The notes beneath the pieces are model-generated. The model was given only the letters and a program-made list of their open reading frames with translations, was not told the DNA's origin and did not search any database. A stretch of DNA of 5,790 nucleotides from an uncultured Lachnoanaerobaculum sp. (lineage in GTDB: Bacteria > Bacillota > Clostridia > Lachnospirales > Lachnospiraceae): assembly GCA_938041725.1 (NCBI GenBank), contig CALISX010000561.1:1-5790 (forward strand), written 5' to 3'. A program made the translations under genes and the position numbers. Every line of letters begins with the position of its first letter. Position 1 is the first letter of the stretch. Positions 5,413 to 5,790 of this stretch are shown here, in pieces.

Positions 5413-5790
5413 TCAGCTGTCTTTTTGCCCTTTCTTTTTGCGAAAGGCCCATGTTGCACCCAGCAGGGAACCGCCTGCTAAGGCTACATACAGAAGAATC
5501 TGAGCAGTGTCTGAAGTCTTTGGCACCTGGAAACGTCCCTTGGATCCTTTATTCGACGAAGCCTCTGTGGACGGAACCGGAGCAGGACTTGAAGGATCCG
5601 GTGTGCTGGGAGACGGCTTGCTGGGAGAGCTGGGATCTGTGGGGCGGGTAGGGTCAGTGGGACGGGTGGACTCAGTAGCACTTCTGCCGCCACCGGAACT
5701 CCTACCGCCACCGGAGCTCCTGCCTCCACTGGAGCCTCCATTGTCTGATGGTTCATTAAAGACCCAGGTTCCCACAAAGGTAACATCAGC
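5413..5790 (-). CDS. Second SHIRT-type surface protein, C-terminal part (cut by window end)
   Basis: The frame is open to the last base of the window, so the N-terminus lies outside; 125 residues are visible. They start with ADVTFVGTWVFNE, which matches the end of the SHIRT domain in the neighbouring gene (DVTFVGTWIFNE). Next come three Ser/Gly/Arg repeats, two TRPTDP repeats, a Pro/Ser-rich stalk, KGRFQVPKTSD, a hydrophobic segment and RKKKGQKDS. Both paralogues share KGRFQVPKT, an Asp two residues after the Thr, and the membrane segment with SLLGA.WAFRKKK; Ser stands where the neighbour has Glu and LPXTG has Gly. A cell-wall or membrane-attached surface protein is the likely role. The internal GTG at 5775 is not a start, because homology to the paralogue continues upstream of it. 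Confidence 0.85.
   Translation of the reverse strand, partial: ADVTFVGTWVFNEPSDNGGSSGGRSSGGGRSSGGGRSATESTRPTDPTRPTDPSSPSKPSPSTPDPSSPAPVPSTEASSNKGSKGRFQVPKTSDTAQILLYVALAGGSLLGATWAFRKKKGQKDS
5441..5545 (-). repeat. Paralogous direct repeat, copy B (sorting signal block)
   Basis: Counterpart of 4234-4338 in the upstream paralogue, in the same orientation and reading frame. The pair marks a tandem gene duplication. Confidence 0.85.
5684..5737 (-). repeat. Three 18-bp tandem repeats coding for Ser/Gly/Arg
   Basis: Three consecutive 18-bp units start at 5684, 5702 and 5720. The first two differ at two bases; the third is more diverged. They code for SSGGGR-like hexapeptides and form the flexible link between the SHIRT domain and the Pro-rich stalk. 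The neighbouring gene has Gly/Ser-rich sequence in the same place without these repeats. Confidence 0.8.

Noticed and set aside
5300..5503. Plus-strand 67-residue open frame with hydrophobic residues
   Set aside because: It runs antisense into the sorting-signal region of the second surface protein and has no ribosome binding site or conserved feature.

Overview
The window reads as chromosomal DNA from a low-to-medium GC Gram-positive anaerobe, most likely a Clostridia member of the Lachnospiraceae type. The pointers are a perfect CIRCE operator (HrcA control, typical of Firmicutes), strong AGGAGG ribosome binding sites, a DegV protein, a group B-like [FeFe] hydrogenase and sortase-type surface proteins. 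The family level is inference. Every gene I can support lies on the minus strand, so gene order below runs from high to low coordinates.

Region by region. (1) 5790-4218: two tandem paralogous surface proteins. Each has the C-terminal end of a SHIRT-like domain, a low-complexity Gly/Ser and Pro-rich stalk, and a near-identical C-terminal sorting signal (QVPKTxD, membrane segment, RKKK tail). The first, 5413-5790, is cut by the window end. The second, 4218-4928, is complete, with signal peptide, promoter and a 110-nt leader that may fold. Each has its own intrinsic terminator. (2) 4001-2478: a monomeric [FeFe] hydrogenase of the group B kind, with 16 N-terminal Cys (enough for four [4Fe-4S] clusters) and the three H-cluster motifs. 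(3) 2471-2345: a compact control region. A 27-bp CIRCE element is also a perfect 12-bp stem-loop followed by six T, so it probably ends the hydrogenase transcript as well as binding HrcA. A consensus promoter follows, then a short leader with a hairpin that covers a Shine-Dalgarno-like stretch and two tiny chained upstream ORFs. (4) 2344-287: htpG, the bacterial Hsp90. (5) 286-206: an almost ideal sigma-A promoter with a 31-bp palindrome over the predicted transcription start. (6) 205-1: the start of a DegV-family fatty-acid-binding protein, cut by the window start.

The genes look like separate transcription units that share a direction, not one pathway. Surface attachment, hydrogen metabolism, protein folding and lipid handling are each represented once, and most units have their own promoter, terminator or both. 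I found no wholly new system. The most unusual material is regulatory: the double-duty CIRCE/terminator, the htpG leader, the palindrome on the degV promoter and the structured leader of the surface protein. The Gly-less sorting motif shared by the two surface proteins is the most unusual protein feature.
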